From NCBI GenBank assembly GCA_018241405.1, contig JAFEDY010000049.1, positions 1 to 50,268 on the forward strand: a stretch of 50,268 bases of DNA, written 5' to 3'. Positions 27,728 to 36,205 of this stretch are shown piece by piece. The notes below the pieces were generated by a model. That model did no database searches, was not told where the DNA came from, and saw nothing but the letters and a program-made list of their open reading frames with translations. Numbering within the stretch: position 1 is the first letter of the stretch; each line of letters begins with the position of its first letter. The translations under genes and the position numbers were made by a program. Origin of the DNA: Pseudomonadota bacterium. GTDB lineage: Bacteria; Pseudomonadota; Gammaproteobacteria; Burkholderiales; Burkholderiaceae_C.

Positions 27728-28129
27728 TCAGGGTTGGGCTTTTTTGTAGCGCGCGTGCAGGTTGTTTTTCTTCCAGGTACCGGATTCACTGAATTCGTTC
27801 AACTCCATCGACAACGCCAATCCGCGCTGCTCGAAATGGGCCGCGAAATGCCCACACAGCAAGGCGAACAGCTCATCGCCAACCTTCTTCAGCTGCTCGG
27901 GCTCACGGCCTGCGCCGACCTGCAAGCGAGCATGGACGAAGGCGTCGTCGGGCACGCTGCCATCGGCCGCACACCAATCGCGCAGCCACAGCACGCGCGA
28001 GCGGATGCCGCCAGTGGGGAAGACGCCGCCCTGGGCAATCAGCAGCTGGTTGGAGCGGCGCAGCAGGCCGGGGATGTCGCAATCGGGACGATCCAGATTG
28101 GCGGTGATTTCGTAGGTCAGATGCGGCAT
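27728..28129 (-). CDS. hpaF: 5-carboxymethyl-2-hydroxymuconate delta-isomerase
   Basis: 133 residues of the tautomerase superfamily (CHMI). It starts MPHLTYEITANLDRP; removal of Met leaves the catalytic Pro1. The enzyme isomerises 5-carboxymethyl-2-hydroxymuconate to its 2-oxo form in the hpa pathway. ATG 28129 is fixed by that N-terminus, while the open frame to 28210 is spurious. The 117-bp space upstream towards hpaD is the longest inside the operon and contains a mini-repeat copy. Confidence 0.93.
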   Translation of the reverse strand: MPHLTYEITANLDRPDCDIPGLLRRSNQLLIAQGGVFPTGGIRSRVLWLRDWCAADGSVPDDAFVHARLQVGAGREPEQLKKVGDELFALLCGHFAAHFEQRGLALSMELNEFSESGTWKKNNLHARYKKAQP

Positions 28130-28213
28130 GGGTGGCGGTGGTTGTGCTGCAGGCAGGGTGGCACGCCGGGAAGGGCGCACACGGAAATAAGGTGTTTGCC
28201 ATTGCAACACAAT

Positions 28214-28238
28214 GGCATACAGCTATAAAAACAGGAGT
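28214..28238 (+). repeat. AGCTAT mini-repeat copy between hpaD and hpaF
   Basis: Reads GGCATACAGCTATAAAAAC then AGGAGT, a clear short-form copy, in the 117-bp intergenic space of the hpa operon, 8 bases past the hpaD stop. Confidence 0.55.
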
Positions 28239-28246
28239 ATTCAACC

Positions 28247-29098
28247 TCACTGCACCGGAAATACCGCATTGATCTGGCCGGTACCCGAGGAGCCAAAGTA
28301 CGGCGTCACCACCTCGACCCTGCCCTGGTACTGATCCCAGCCCAACAGGCCCAGCAGCATGGCGGTGTCATGCATCATCCCCTCGCCATGGCACTTGACG
28401 GCGTACTCGGGCAACATGGCGCAGAATTGCTTCCAGTCGCCGCGCTGCCACATGTCCACCACCTGGTGATCGACGTTTTCCAGGAAGGCATCCCAGACCT
28501 TGTGAAAATACTGGTCAGACACGCCGTTTTGCGCGAAACGGTGTGACAGGGAACCGCTGGCGAGCACACCGACCTTGCCGTCGAAGTCTTTTTCAATTGC
28601 CTCGCGCACCGCGCGGCCGAGCACCACCGAATCTGCCAGGTTGTGCACCGTACACAATGCCGAGACCGAGATCACCTTGAAATGCTTGTCCTCGTTCATG
28701 TAGCGCATGGGCACCAGGGTGCCGTACTCGGGCTGCAGACTGGTGTTGTCGTGCGCGCGGGTATGCACCCCCGCCTCGGTCGCGCGCTTGGCAATGGCGT
28801 GGCCCAGCGCTGGCACGCCTTCGTAGGCGTAAGGCAGGTTCTTGATGAAGTGCGGCAGCTCGTTGGAGGTGTAAATCCCCTCCCAGCGTGGCGCGCAGTT
28901 GATGTGGTAGCCGGAGTTGACCAGCCAGTGGGTATCAAACACCACCAGGGTCTCAATGCCCGCGGCGCGCATGCGCCGGCTGATTTCCTTGTGCCCGTCG
29001 ATGGCAGCCTGCCGGCAGCCCTTGTGCGGTCCGTCCATTTCGGACAGGTACATCGAAGGTACATGTGTGATTTTGGCCGCGAAAGCAAGTTGTCCCAT
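28247..29098 (-). CDS. hpaD: 3,4-dihydroxyphenylacetate 2,3-dioxygenase
   Basis: 283 residues, class III (LigB-type) extradiol dioxygenase that opens the homoprotocatechuate ring to 5-carboxymethyl-2-hydroxymuconate semialdehyde. Iron ligands and active-site blocks typical of the family are seen: H12 in KITHVPSMYLSE, H57 in VVFDTHWLVN, the late acidic ligand region near CHGEGMMHD, and SGSLSH. GGAG lies 8 bases before the ATG. It sits between the orphan Bug gene and hpaF in the operon. Confidence 0.95.
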   Translation of the reverse strand: MGQLAFAAKITHVPSMYLSEMDGPHKGCRQAAIDGHKEISRRMRAAGIETLVVFDTHWLVNSGYHINCAPRWEGIYTSNELPHFIKNLPYAYEGVPALGHAIAKRATEAGVHTRAHDNTSLQPEYGTLVPMRYMNEDKHFKVISVSALCTVHNLADSVVLGRAVREAIEKDFDGKVGVLASGSLSHRFAQNGVSDQYFHKVWDAFLENVDHQVVDMWQRGDWKQFCAMLPEYAVKCHGEGMMHDTAMLLGLLGWDQYQGRVEVVTPYFGSSGTGQINAVFPVQ

Positions 29099-29146
29099 GG
29101 TTCGTCTCCGTCGGAAAGCTGCGCAAAATGCGCGGGTTGTTAGCGT

Positions 29147-30106
29147 TCAATCGACCGCAATGCCGGCCTTGCGAATGACCTCGGCATAGCGCGCGGTCTC
29201 GCTGCGGATGAAGTCGGCGAATTGCTCGGGCGTGCCCGCCCTGGCAGCAATACCGCCCTTTTCAAACGCCTGCACCACGGCTGTTGTCTGCATGGCCTGG
29301 TTGACCAAGGCGTTCATGCGCTGGACGATTGCATCTGGGGTGCCGGCGGGTGCCAACAGGCCGTTCCACGAGTTGGACACCACCGACACTCCCTGCTCGG
29401 CCAGCGTCGGGATCTGCGGCGCATATGGCGAACGTTCGGCAGTGGCCATGCCTAGAGCGAGCAGCTTGCCCGACTGCACATGGCTGCGAAACTCCGGCCA
29501 GTTGCCGAACATCATGGACACCTGGCCGCCCAGCAGGTCGGACAGCGCCGGAGCCTGGCCCTTGTAGGGCACATGCACCATCTCCACGCCCAGCTGGCTC
29601 TTGAGCATCTCGCCCGCCAGATGGGCCGAGGTGCCGTTGCCGAATGAGGCGTAGCTGAGCTTCGTGCCGGCCCTGGCCTGGGCCACGATGTCGGCCACAC
29701 TCCTGAGGCCGCTGGCCGGGTGCGTGGCCAGCACATGCTCGGACAGGCCCATCAGCGCCACCGGGCGCAGATCCTTCAACCCGTCGTAGGGCAGCTTCTT
29801 GACCAGCGTCTGGTTGACGGTGAAGCTGTTGGCCACGGTGACGAAGCTGTAGCCGTCGGGTGCCGACTTGGCCACGTTGTCCACGCCGATCACGGTGCCG
29901 GCGCCGGGCTTGTTGTCGATCACCAGCGGCTGGCCCAACGCCTTGCCCACCTCAGTGGCCACCAGGCGCGTGACCAGGTCGGTGGTACCGCCGGGCGTGA
30001 AGGGCACGACGATGCGCACCGGCCGGGCCGGCCAGGCCTGGGCGCGCACCGCCAGGGGCCGCAGGGCGGCCATGGAAGCCAACGCGATGAGCTCGCGGCG
30101 CTGCAT
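29147..30106 (-). CDS. Bug-family tripartite tricarboxylate transporter binding protein
   Basis: 319 residues with an N-terminal signal sequence (MQRRELIALASMAALRPLAVRA, with an RR start that could be Tat-like). The mature part opens WPARPVRIVVPFTPGGTTD, the standard Bug/TctC start whose loop binds carboxylates; PDGYSFVTVANSFTVNQTL and ADIVAQARAGTKLSYASFGNGTSAH are further family blocks. Bug proteins bind organic acids for TctAB permeases, but no tctA or tctB gene is nearby. Its place 3 bases after hpaE and before hpaD suggests it captures an aromatic acid of this pathway (inference). Confidence 0.92.
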   Translation of the reverse strand: MQRRELIALASMAALRPLAVRAQAWPARPVRIVVPFTPGGTTDLVTRLVATEVGKALGQPLVIDNKPGAGTVIGVDNVAKSAPDGYSFVTVANSFTVNQTLVKKLPYDGLKDLRPVALMGLSEHVLATHPASGLRSVADIVAQARAGTKLSYASFGNGTSAHLAGEMLKSQLGVEMVHVPYKGQAPALSDLLGGQVSMMFGNWPEFRSHVQSGKLLALGMATAERSPYAPQIPTLAEQGVSVVSNSWNGLLAPAGTPDAIVQRMNALVNQAMQTTAVVQAFEKGGIAARAGTPEQFADFIRSETARYAEVIRKAGIAVD

Positions 30107-30109
30107 GGC

Positions 30110-31564
30110 TCACACCCCCCAGCGCGGAATGTGGTGGCTGCCGTAAGAGACCGCGATGTTCTTGGCCTCGCAGAACACCTCGTAGCTGTAGTGGTTGCCC
30201 TCGCGGCCCGTGCCCGAGGCCTTGGAGCCGCCAAAGGGCTGGCGCAGGTCGCGCACGTTCTGGCTGTTCACGAAGGTCATGCCCGACTCGATGGCCTTGG
30301 CCAGGCGCAGCGCGCGGCCGGTGTCATTGGTCCACAGGTAGGACGACAGGCCGTACTCGGTGTCGTTGGCGATGCGGATCGCGTCCTCTTCGGTCTTGAA
30401 GGGGATGATGCAGGGCACGGGGCCGAAGATTTCGTCCTGGGCGATGCGCATCCGGTTGTCCACGTCGGCAAACACCGTGGGCTGCACCCAAAAGCCGTTC
30501 TTGAACGGGTCGGCCACCTGGGGCGTGCCGCCGCCAAAGACCAGCTTGGCCCCCTCCTGCTGGCCCAGCTCTATGTAGTGCTGCACCTTGGCCTGATGTG
30601 CCCTGGAGATCATGGGGCCGATGATGGTGGCGGGATCCATGGGGTCGCCCACGGTGATCCTGGCGGCGCGCGCCACGTAGTCGGCGACGAACTTGTCGTA
30701 GATGCCGGCCTGCACCAGGATGCGCGAGCCCGCCGTGCAGCGCTCGCCGTTGTTGGAGAAGATCATGAAGACGGCGGCGTCGAGCGCGCGCTCGTAGTCG
30801 GCATCGTCAAAGATGATGAAGGGCGACTTGCCGCCCAGCTCCATGCTGAACTTCTTCAGGCCCGCCGCACGCACGATGCGGTGGCCCGTGGCCGTGGAGC
30901 CGGTGAACGAGATCGAGCGCACGTCGGGGTGCGACACCAGCGCCTCGCCCGCCGTGTTGCCAAAGCCCTGCACCACGTTGAACACGCCAGGCGGAATGCC
31001 GGCCTCCAGCGCCAGCTCACCCAGGCGGTGGGCCGTCAGCGGCGACAGCTCTGACATTTTGAGCACCGCGGTGTTGCCAAAGGCCAGGCAGGGCGCGGTC
31101 TTCCAGGTGCTGGTCATGAAGGGCACGTTCCACGGCGAGACCAGCGCGCACACGCCCACCGGCTGCCACAGGGTGTAGTTGAGGTGGCCGGTGTCGCTGT
31201 CGTAGGTCTCGCCGTGCATGTGCTGGATATGCTCGGCAAAGTAATAGAAGTTGTCGGCCGCGCGCGGAATGAGTACGCGCTTGGTCTGGTTGGTGACCTG
31301 GCCCGTGTCCTGCGTTTCCAGGTCGGCGATTTCTTCCACATGGGCCGCTATCAGGTCGCCGAGCTTCTTCACCAGGCGCGCACGCTCCTTCACCGGCGTG
31401 GCGGCCCATTTCGGAAATGCGGCCTTGGCGGCGGCCACGGCGGCGTTGATTTCCTGCTGACCGCCGCTGGCCACCTCGGCGATCACCGCGCCGGTTGCGG
31501 GATTGATGGTTTCAAAGGTGTCGGCGCTTTCGACCTGCTGGCCGTTGATGATGTGCTTGATCAT
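30110..31564 (-). CDS. hpaE: 5-carboxymethyl-2-hydroxymuconate semialdehyde dehydrogenase
   Basis: 484 residues, NAD-dependent aldehyde dehydrogenase that oxidises the ring-cleavage product made by HpaD. Catalytic residues are in standard positions: N146 (SPWNVPF), E242 (MELGGKSPF) and C276 (NNGERCTAGS); the nucleotide loop reads FTGSTATGHRIV (220-231). The family name is set by its place in the operon between hpaG2 and hpaD, with the Bug gene inserted. It is 12 bases after hpaG2. Confidence 0.94.
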   Translation of the reverse strand: MIKHIINGQQVESADTFETINPATGAVIAEVASGGQQEINAAVAAAKAAFPKWAATPVKERARLVKKLGDLIAAHVEEIADLETQDTGQVTNQTKRVLIPRAADNFYYFAEHIQHMHGETYDSDTGHLNYTLWQPVGVCALVSPWNVPFMTSTWKTAPCLAFGNTAVLKMSELSPLTAHRLGELALEAGIPPGVFNVVQGFGNTAGEALVSHPDVRSISFTGSTATGHRIVRAAGLKKFSMELGGKSPFIIFDDADYERALDAAVFMIFSNNGERCTAGSRILVQAGIYDKFVADYVARAARITVGDPMDPATIIGPMISRAHQAKVQHYIELGQQEGAKLVFGGGTPQVADPFKNGFWVQPTVFADVDNRMRIAQDEIFGPVPCIIPFKTEEDAIRIANDTEYGLSSYLWTNDTGRALRLAKAIESGMTFVNSQNVRDLRQPFGGSKASGTGREGNHYSYEVFCEAKNIAVSYGSHHIPRWGV

Positions 31565-31576
31565 AGTGTGCGATCC

Positions 31577-32350
31577 TCAAATGCCAGCCGCGCTGGCGAA
31601 ATATGTGGCGTCATCGACGACGGTGTTGACCAGGCAGCCAATGCCCTCGATTTCGGTCTCCACCACATCGCCGGGCTTGACGTCGGCCAGGCCCTCGGGC
31701 GTGCCGGTGAGGATCACGTCGCCGGGGTTGAGCGTCATGATGGACGACAGGTAGGCGATCAGCGTGGCCACGTCAAACACCATGTCCGCCGTGCTGCCCT
31801 GCTGCGTGGTCTGGCCGTTGATGCGCGTGGTCAGGCGCAGGGCCTGGGGGTTGGGCACATCGGCGGCATCGGTCAGCCAGGGGCCCAGCGGCGTGCAGCC
31901 GTCGCGGTTTTTCACACGCAGGTTGGGCCGGTAGTAGTTCTCCAGGTAGTCGCGGATGGCGTAGTCGTTGGCCACGGTGTAGCCGGCCACCATGTCCAGC
32001 GCGCGCTCCTTGGGCACGTTTTTGCAGGTCTGGCCAATCACCACGGCCAGCTCACATTCGTAGTGCATATAGGTGGCGTCCTGCGGGCGGCGCGTGCGCG
32101 CGCGGTGGCCGATCAGGGTGTTGGGGCCTTTGAGGAACACCAGCGGCGTTTCCGGCGCCTTGAAGGCCAATTCGGCGGCGTGGTCGGCGTAGTTCAGCCC
32201 CAGCGCAAATACCGTGCCCGCCTGCAGCGGGGGCAGCCAGTGGCAATCGGGCTCGGCCAAGAGACGGCCATCGGGCAGGCGCACGCGGCCATCGGCGGAC
32301 GGGGTGACTTGGACGATGTTGCCGTTGAAGAAGATGCGTCCGTGTTTCAT
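31577..32350 (-). CDS. hpaG2: Homoprotocatechuate pathway decarboxylase/isomerase subunit HpaG2
   Basis: 257 residues, FAH-superfamily enzyme corresponding to the C-terminal half of E. coli HpaG (5-oxopent-3-ene-1,2,5-tricarboxylate decarboxylase and isomerase). The three metal ligands are clear: E98 and E100 in HYECELAVVIG, D129 in VANDYAIRD. KVGDVVE-type sequence (LNPGDVILTGTPEG) near the end is typical. The ATG overlaps the hpaG1 stop by 4 bases, so the two halves that are fused in E. coli are separate and coupled here. Confidence 0.93.
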   Translation of the reverse strand: MKHGRIFFNGNIVQVTPSADGRVRLPDGRLLAEPDCHWLPPLQAGTVFALGLNYADHAAELAFKAPETPLVFLKGPNTLIGHRARTRRPQDATYMHYECELAVVIGQTCKNVPKERALDMVAGYTVANDYAIRDYLENYYRPNLRVKNRDGCTPLGPWLTDAADVPNPQALRLTTRINGQTTQQGSTADMVFDVATLIAYLSSIMTLNPGDVILTGTPEGLADVKPGDVVETEIEGIGCLVNTVVDDATYFASAAGI

Positions 32351-32991
32351 GCCTGCCCTCCTGCGGCCAAGGTGAATTCCACGCTGCCCAGGCCGCTGGT
32401 GCTGATGCGCAGGCGGCTACCCGCTGGGGCTTGGGGGGCTTGGTAGCGCACGCCCACGAGCAGCACATCGCCTGCTTGCAGCGTCATCCACTGGCTGACC
32501 TCAGCCAGCAACTGCGCCGGCGGGCGCAGCAGGTCGGCCAGGCTGCGGCTATCGACGGGCTGGCCGTTCACCTCGGTCACCAGGGTCAGGCCGGCCACGT
32601 CCACCAGGGGCTGCATGGCCCCCAGCACCAGAGAGCTGTCCCAGCATTTCTCGCGGATGGCCGGGCGGTAGTAGCTGGCGTGCGGCAGGCTCAGATCAGC
32701 GGCCAGCACCAGGCCGCGCACGCAGGCCAGGGCATCGGCCACGGGCACACGCGCGGCGGGGCGGCCCAGCACCAGGCCGACGGTGGCGGCGACCTCGGCG
32801 CTTGGCGCACCCCTGGGCAAGCCCACCACGGCGCCGCTGGCGGCCCATGTGTTGGCGGGCTTGATGTAGAGCACCGGGGCCTTGGGCGCGCCCTTGTAGG
32901 GGGCGGCGTTCAGGTCGCCAAGCGCCTGCACGGAGGCAGCATCGTTCAGGATGACGCCGTAGACCGTGCCTTGGATGGGTCGTTGGTTCAT
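32347..32991 (-). CDS. hpaG1: Homoprotocatechuate pathway subunit HpaG1
   Basis: 214 residues, FAH-like, corresponding to the N-terminal half of E. coli HpaG. LYIKPANTWAASGAVVGLP (41-59) is family-typical. The region equivalent to the HpaG2 E-x-E metal site reads SAEVAATVGLVLG, so the second Glu is missing; this half may bind metal poorly or serve the isomerase step only (inference). It is 15 bases after the TRAP permease gene. Confidence 0.92.
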   Translation of the reverse strand: MNQRPIQGTVYGVILNDAASVQALGDLNAAPYKGAPKAPVLYIKPANTWAASGAVVGLPRGAPSAEVAATVGLVLGRPAARVPVADALACVRGLVLAADLSLPHASYYRPAIREKCWDSSLVLGAMQPLVDVAGLTLVTEVNGQPVDSRSLADLLRPPAQLLAEVSQWMTLQAGDVLLVGVRYQAPQAPAGSRLRISTSGLGSVEFTLAAGGQA

Positions 32992-33006
32992 GGCAATGGC
33001 TTTCTT

Positions 33007-34335
33007 TCAACCGAGGTAGCGCAGCAGCCCCAGGCTCAGCACCGGGAAGAACACCAGCACCACGATGCGGATGAAGTCGGAGGTGAGGAAGGGCATCACA
33101 CCCCAGGCGGTGTCCTTCATGGGCACATCCTTGGCGATCTTGTTGATGACGTAGAGGTTCATGCCCACGGGCGGATGCACCAGGCCGATCTCGACCACCA
33201 TCAACGCCAGGATGCCGAACCACACCGATTTGTCCTCCACCGGCATGCCGAAGAAGTCCAGGCCCATGACCATGGGATAGAAGATGGGGATGGTCAGCAG
33301 GATCATGGCCAGCGAATCCATCACGCAGCCCAGCAGGATGTAGATCAGCAAAATGGCGAACAGCACCATCAGCGGCGGCAGGCCGCTGTGCAGCACCCAG
33401 TTGGCCAGCTCGGTGGGCATTTGTGACAGGGCCAGGCTGGAGTTGAGCAGATCGGCGCCGATCAGCACCATGAAGATCATGCCCGTGGCATGCGCCGTGC
33501 CGTAGATGCTCTGCGCCACGCCGCGCCAACCCATGCCGCCCGAGACCAGGGCAATCGCCCCGCAGGCCGCCGCGCCGATGGAGGCCGCCTCGGTCGGGTT
33601 GGCCCAGCCGCCGTAGATACCGAAAATCACCACCATGAACACCAGCAGCACCGGGATGATGTTGACCTGCGCACGCACCACCTCGGCCCAGGGCACGCGC
33701 GGGCCTGCGGGGCCGGCGCTGGGGTCGCGCCGCACCTGGATGGCGATCACCGCCACATAGCCCAGCGCGGCAATGATGCCCGGCACCACGGCAGCGATGA
33801 ACAGCTTGCCAATGGATTCCTGCGTCAGCACGGCGTAGATCACCAGCGGCACCGAGGGCGGGATCATGATGCCCAGCGTGCCCGAGGCCGCCAGCGTCGC
33901 CGTGGCCAGCTTGCCCGAGTAGCCCTGGGCCTTGAGCTCGGGCAGCGCCACCTGGCCCATGGTGGCCGCCGTGGCCAGCGACGAGCCGCAGATGGCGCCA
34001 AAGGCCGCGCAGGCCGCCGTGGCCGCCATGGCCAGCCCGCCGCGCCAATGGCCTATCAGCGCGCCCGCGGCCTTGAACAGCGCCTTGGATAGGCCGCCGT
34101 GCGTGGCGAACTGCCCCATCAGGATGAACAGCGGAATCACCGCCAGGTCGTAGTTCGACACCCGGGCGTAAACCAGGTTGTTGAGCGTGAAGAGCAGGCC
34201 CGAGGTCTCGCCCTGGTTCATCACGACGTAGATGCCCGCGCCCGTCACCAGCATGGCCATGGCAATGTGCACGCGCACCGCCAGCATGGCCAGCAGGCAG
34301 GCAAAGCCCACCAGTCCTACAGCGGTTCCGCTCAT
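33007..34335 (-). CDS. dctM: TRAP transporter large permease (DctM-type)
   Basis: 442 residues with about 12 hydrophobic spans. The blocks GGLSKALFKAAGALIGHWRGGLAMA, AAFGAICGSSLATAATMG and GTLGIMIPPSVPLVIYAV are DctM/SiaM signatures. It is the ion-driven transport subunit of the TRAP system. ATG 34335 overlaps the dctQ stop (ATGA); the open frame above it runs into dctQ. With dctP and dctQ it opens the hpa operon, so its substrate is probably 4-hydroxyphenylacetate, homoprotocatechuate or a related arylacetate (inference). Confidence 0.94.
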   Translation of the reverse strand: MSGTAVGLVGFACLLAMLAVRVHIAMAMLVTGAGIYVVMNQGETSGLLFTLNNLVYARVSNYDLAVIPLFILMGQFATHGGLSKALFKAAGALIGHWRGGLAMAATAACAAFGAICGSSLATAATMGQVALPELKAQGYSGKLATATLAASGTLGIMIPPSVPLVIYAVLTQESIGKLFIAAVVPGIIAALGYVAVIAIQVRRDPSAGPAGPRVPWAEVVRAQVNIIPVLLVFMVVIFGIYGGWANPTEAASIGAAACGAIALVSGGMGWRGVAQSIYGTAHATGMIFMVLIGADLLNSSLALSQMPTELANWVLHSGLPPLMVLFAILLIYILLGCVMDSLAMILLTIPIFYPMVMGLDFFGMPVEDKSVWFGILALMVVEIGLVHPPVGMNLYVINKIAKDVPMKDTAWGVMPFLTSDFIRIVVLVFFPVLSLGLLRYLG

Positions 34336-34874
34336 GCTTTGGCTCCAGGAAGGCGTTTGGCGCCCTGGAACTGGGCCCAGGCGCGGTACAGGGCGCTGAC
34401 CACCATCAGCGCCAGGCCGGGGATCAAGAGCGCCGTGGGAATCCACAGCGGTAACCCCACCAGGGTGGTGGTTTCCTGCGATTCGTAGATATCGCGCACC
34501 GACAGCGCGGTGCGCCACACCAGCGCCGCGCAAACCAGGCCGAACAGCAGGTCGGTCAGCGCGTCAATGGGGCGCTTGAGGGCCGGGCGCATGTTCTCGG
34601 TGAAAAAATCCACCTTGATGTGCTCGCCCAACAGCGTGCAATAGGGCAGGAAGGCCGTGGCCGCCACCGCCGTTCCCGCCTGCATGAGTTCGATGTCGCC
34701 GTTGACCGAACCAAAGCCCAGCTTGCGCCCGACGATGGACACCAGCGACATGGCGATCAGCGCCATGAACAGCAGGCCGCCCGAGATGGCCATCGCCTTG
34801 CCCGCCAGGATCAGGTAGTGCTCGACACGGTCGTGCTCCACCAGCTCATGGGGCAGCCCCATGGGATCGTGCAT
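34332..34874 (-). CDS. dctQ: TRAP transporter small permease (DctQ-type)
   Basis: 180 residues with four hydrophobic spans (near 25-48, 60-80, 110-130, 140-165). VSIVGRKLGFGSVNGDIELMQ and LPYCTLLGEHIKVDFFTE are typical DctQ patterns. It forms the membrane complex with DctM, overlapping it by four bases, and starts 25 bases after dctP. Confidence 0.92.
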   Translation of the reverse strand: MHDPMGLPHELVEHDRVEHYLILAGKAMAISGGLLFMALIAMSLVSIVGRKLGFGSVNGDIELMQAGTAVAATAFLPYCTLLGEHIKVDFFTENMRPALKRPIDALTDLLFGLVCAALVWRTALSVRDIYESQETTTLVGLPLWIPTALLIPGLALMVVSALYRAWAQFQGAKRLPGAKA

Positions 34875-34899
34875 GTTGTGCTCCTCGCAGCCTGGGGAC

Positions 34900-35931
34900 T
34901 TACTTGGCTGTGCCGGTCAACTCGCGCGCGGCGCTGATCAGCTTCTTGCCATCCAGGCCCTTCTCGCCCACCTGCTTGGCCCACTCGTCCTCCACCGCCA
35001 GCGTGGCCTGCTTCATGGCCGTGACCTGGGTGGCGCTCAGGGTGGTGATCTTGTCACCCTGCGCCGTGATGCGTTTCTTGGTGTCGGCAGCCTCGGCATC
35101 GAAGACAGCACCAAAGCGCGCCACCAGGGCATCGCCGGTGGTCTTGTCGAGGATGGCCTTGAGGTCGGCGGGCAGACGGTCGTACTTGGCCTTGTTCATC
35201 AGCACCGTGAGCACCGTCGCCGTGGGGTAGGCCGCGCCCGCATCGGGCTGCAGGTGGAACTTGGTCACCTCCGACAGCTTGGTCGGGAACACCAGTTCCC
35301 AGGCGCCCAGCGCGCCATCGACCACGCCCTTGGAGATGGCCTCGGTCACCTGCGCGGGCGGCATGGCCACGGGCGCGCCGCCCAGGGCCGCCAGGGTCTT
35401 GGCGCCCACGCGGGTGGAGGTGCGCAGCTTGAGGCCCGAGAAATCCTTCAGGCTCATCACCGGCTTAGCGGCCGTGTGGATCGCCTGGCCGCCGTCGGTG
35501 TGAAAGGCCAGCACCTTGTACGCGGCAAATTCCTGCTGCGCGTGCTGGTGGTAGAAGGCCCACAGCGCCTTGGAGCTGGAGCTGGAGTCCTTGACCATGA
35601 AGGGCAGCTCGAAGGCCTCGATGGCCGGGAAGCGTCCGGCCGAGTAGCCCGGCGCCGTCCAGACGATGTCGGCCACGCCGTTCTTGGCCTGGTCGGCCAG
35701 CTGGGCGGGCGTACCCCCCAGCTGCATGGCGGGGTAGAACTGGCAGGCAATGCGCCCGCCCGAGGCCTGCTTCATCTCATCGCACCAGGGCTGCATGACC
35801 TTTTGCTGCGCCGGCGCGCCCGAGGGCAGGAAATGCGCAATCTTGAAGGTCACTTCCTGCGCCCCAGCGGGCAAAGCAGCGGCACAGGCTGCCGCCAAGG
35901 CGGCGGCGACGGTCAATCGGCGAGCGTTCAT
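34900..35931 (-). CDS. dctP: TRAP transporter substrate-binding protein (DctP-type)
   Basis: 343 residues. The signal peptide ends near ALPAGA before QEVTFKIAHF. The mature domain shows the DctP pattern: FKIAHFLPSGAPAQQ, a FYPAMQLGGT strand, and SLKDFSGLKLRTST-R with the conserved Arg that fixes a substrate carboxylate. It captures the organic acid in the periplasm for DctQM. First gene of the 11-gene operon; AAGGAGAACCTC lies before its ATG, and the promoter and operators are just upstream. Confidence 0.94.
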   Translation of the reverse strand: MNARRLTVAAALAAACAAALPAGAQEVTFKIAHFLPSGAPAQQKVMQPWCDEMKQASGGRIACQFYPAMQLGGTPAQLADQAKNGVADIVWTAPGYSAGRFPAIEAFELPFMVKDSSSSSKALWAFYHQHAQQEFAAYKVLAFHTDGGQAIHTAAKPVMSLKDFSGLKLRTSTRVGAKTLAALGGAPVAMPPAQVTEAISKGVVDGALGAWELVFPTKLSEVTKFHLQPDAGAAYPTATVLTVLMNKAKYDRLPADLKAILDKTTGDALVARFGAVFDAEAADTKKRITAQGDKITTLSATQVTAMKQATLAVEDEWAKQVGEKGLDGKKLISAARELTGTAK

Positions 35932-35963
35932 GAGGTTCTCCTTGCAGGCGTATAGTTGGCTTT

Positions 35964-35979
35964 ATTACTAATATATTAG
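35964..35979 (-). promoter_or_regulatory. HpaR operator 1 (inferred), at the operon transcription start
   Basis: Contains the 15-bp ATTACTAATATATTA shared exactly with the site at 36155-36169, and within it the perfect palindrome CTAATATATTAG (35968-35979). It lies just downstream of the -10 box, about at the expected transcription start of the dctP-led operon. Confidence 0.75.
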
Positions 35980-35986
35980 CGTTTTC

Positions 35987-36015
35987 ATTAAATCACTACG
36001 ATATTAGTGAGTCAA
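35987..36015 (-). promoter_or_regulatory. Promoter of the TRAP-hpa operon with a palindrome in the spacer
   Basis: Minus strand: -35 TTGACT (36010-36015), a 17-bp spacer, -10 TTTAAT (35987-35992), followed after about 60 bases by dctP. The spacer is filled by the palindrome TCACTA-n6-TAGTGA (35993-36010), which shares ACTAATAT with the flanking operators and is likely a further HpaR site. A repressor bound there would block RNA polymerase directly. Confidence 0.75.
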
Positions 36016-36154
36016 CAGGGGATTCCTGAACACTAGGGTAACCACCAGACATTTCGCTTGTCTCACCACGCGCCTGCCATCGCGAGAGGCAAGGAGAATG
36101 CGCCTGCGTGCACTTGTCCCATCGCCACGCCCACGCAGAAGTCGAGGTTTTTGT

Positions 36155-36169
36155 TAATATATTAGTAAT
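36155..36169 (+). promoter_or_regulatory. HpaR operator 2 (inferred), in front of hpaR
   Basis: TAATATATTAGTAAT is the exact reverse complement of the 15-bp motif at 35964-35978. It lies 37 bases before the hpaR ATG, consistent with autorepression. The rest of the 274-bp intergenic space holds no gene. Confidence 0.72.
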
Positions 36170-36205
36170 TTGCACCCGCCCTCGCAGCCGTCCAGAGATC
36201 CAACC

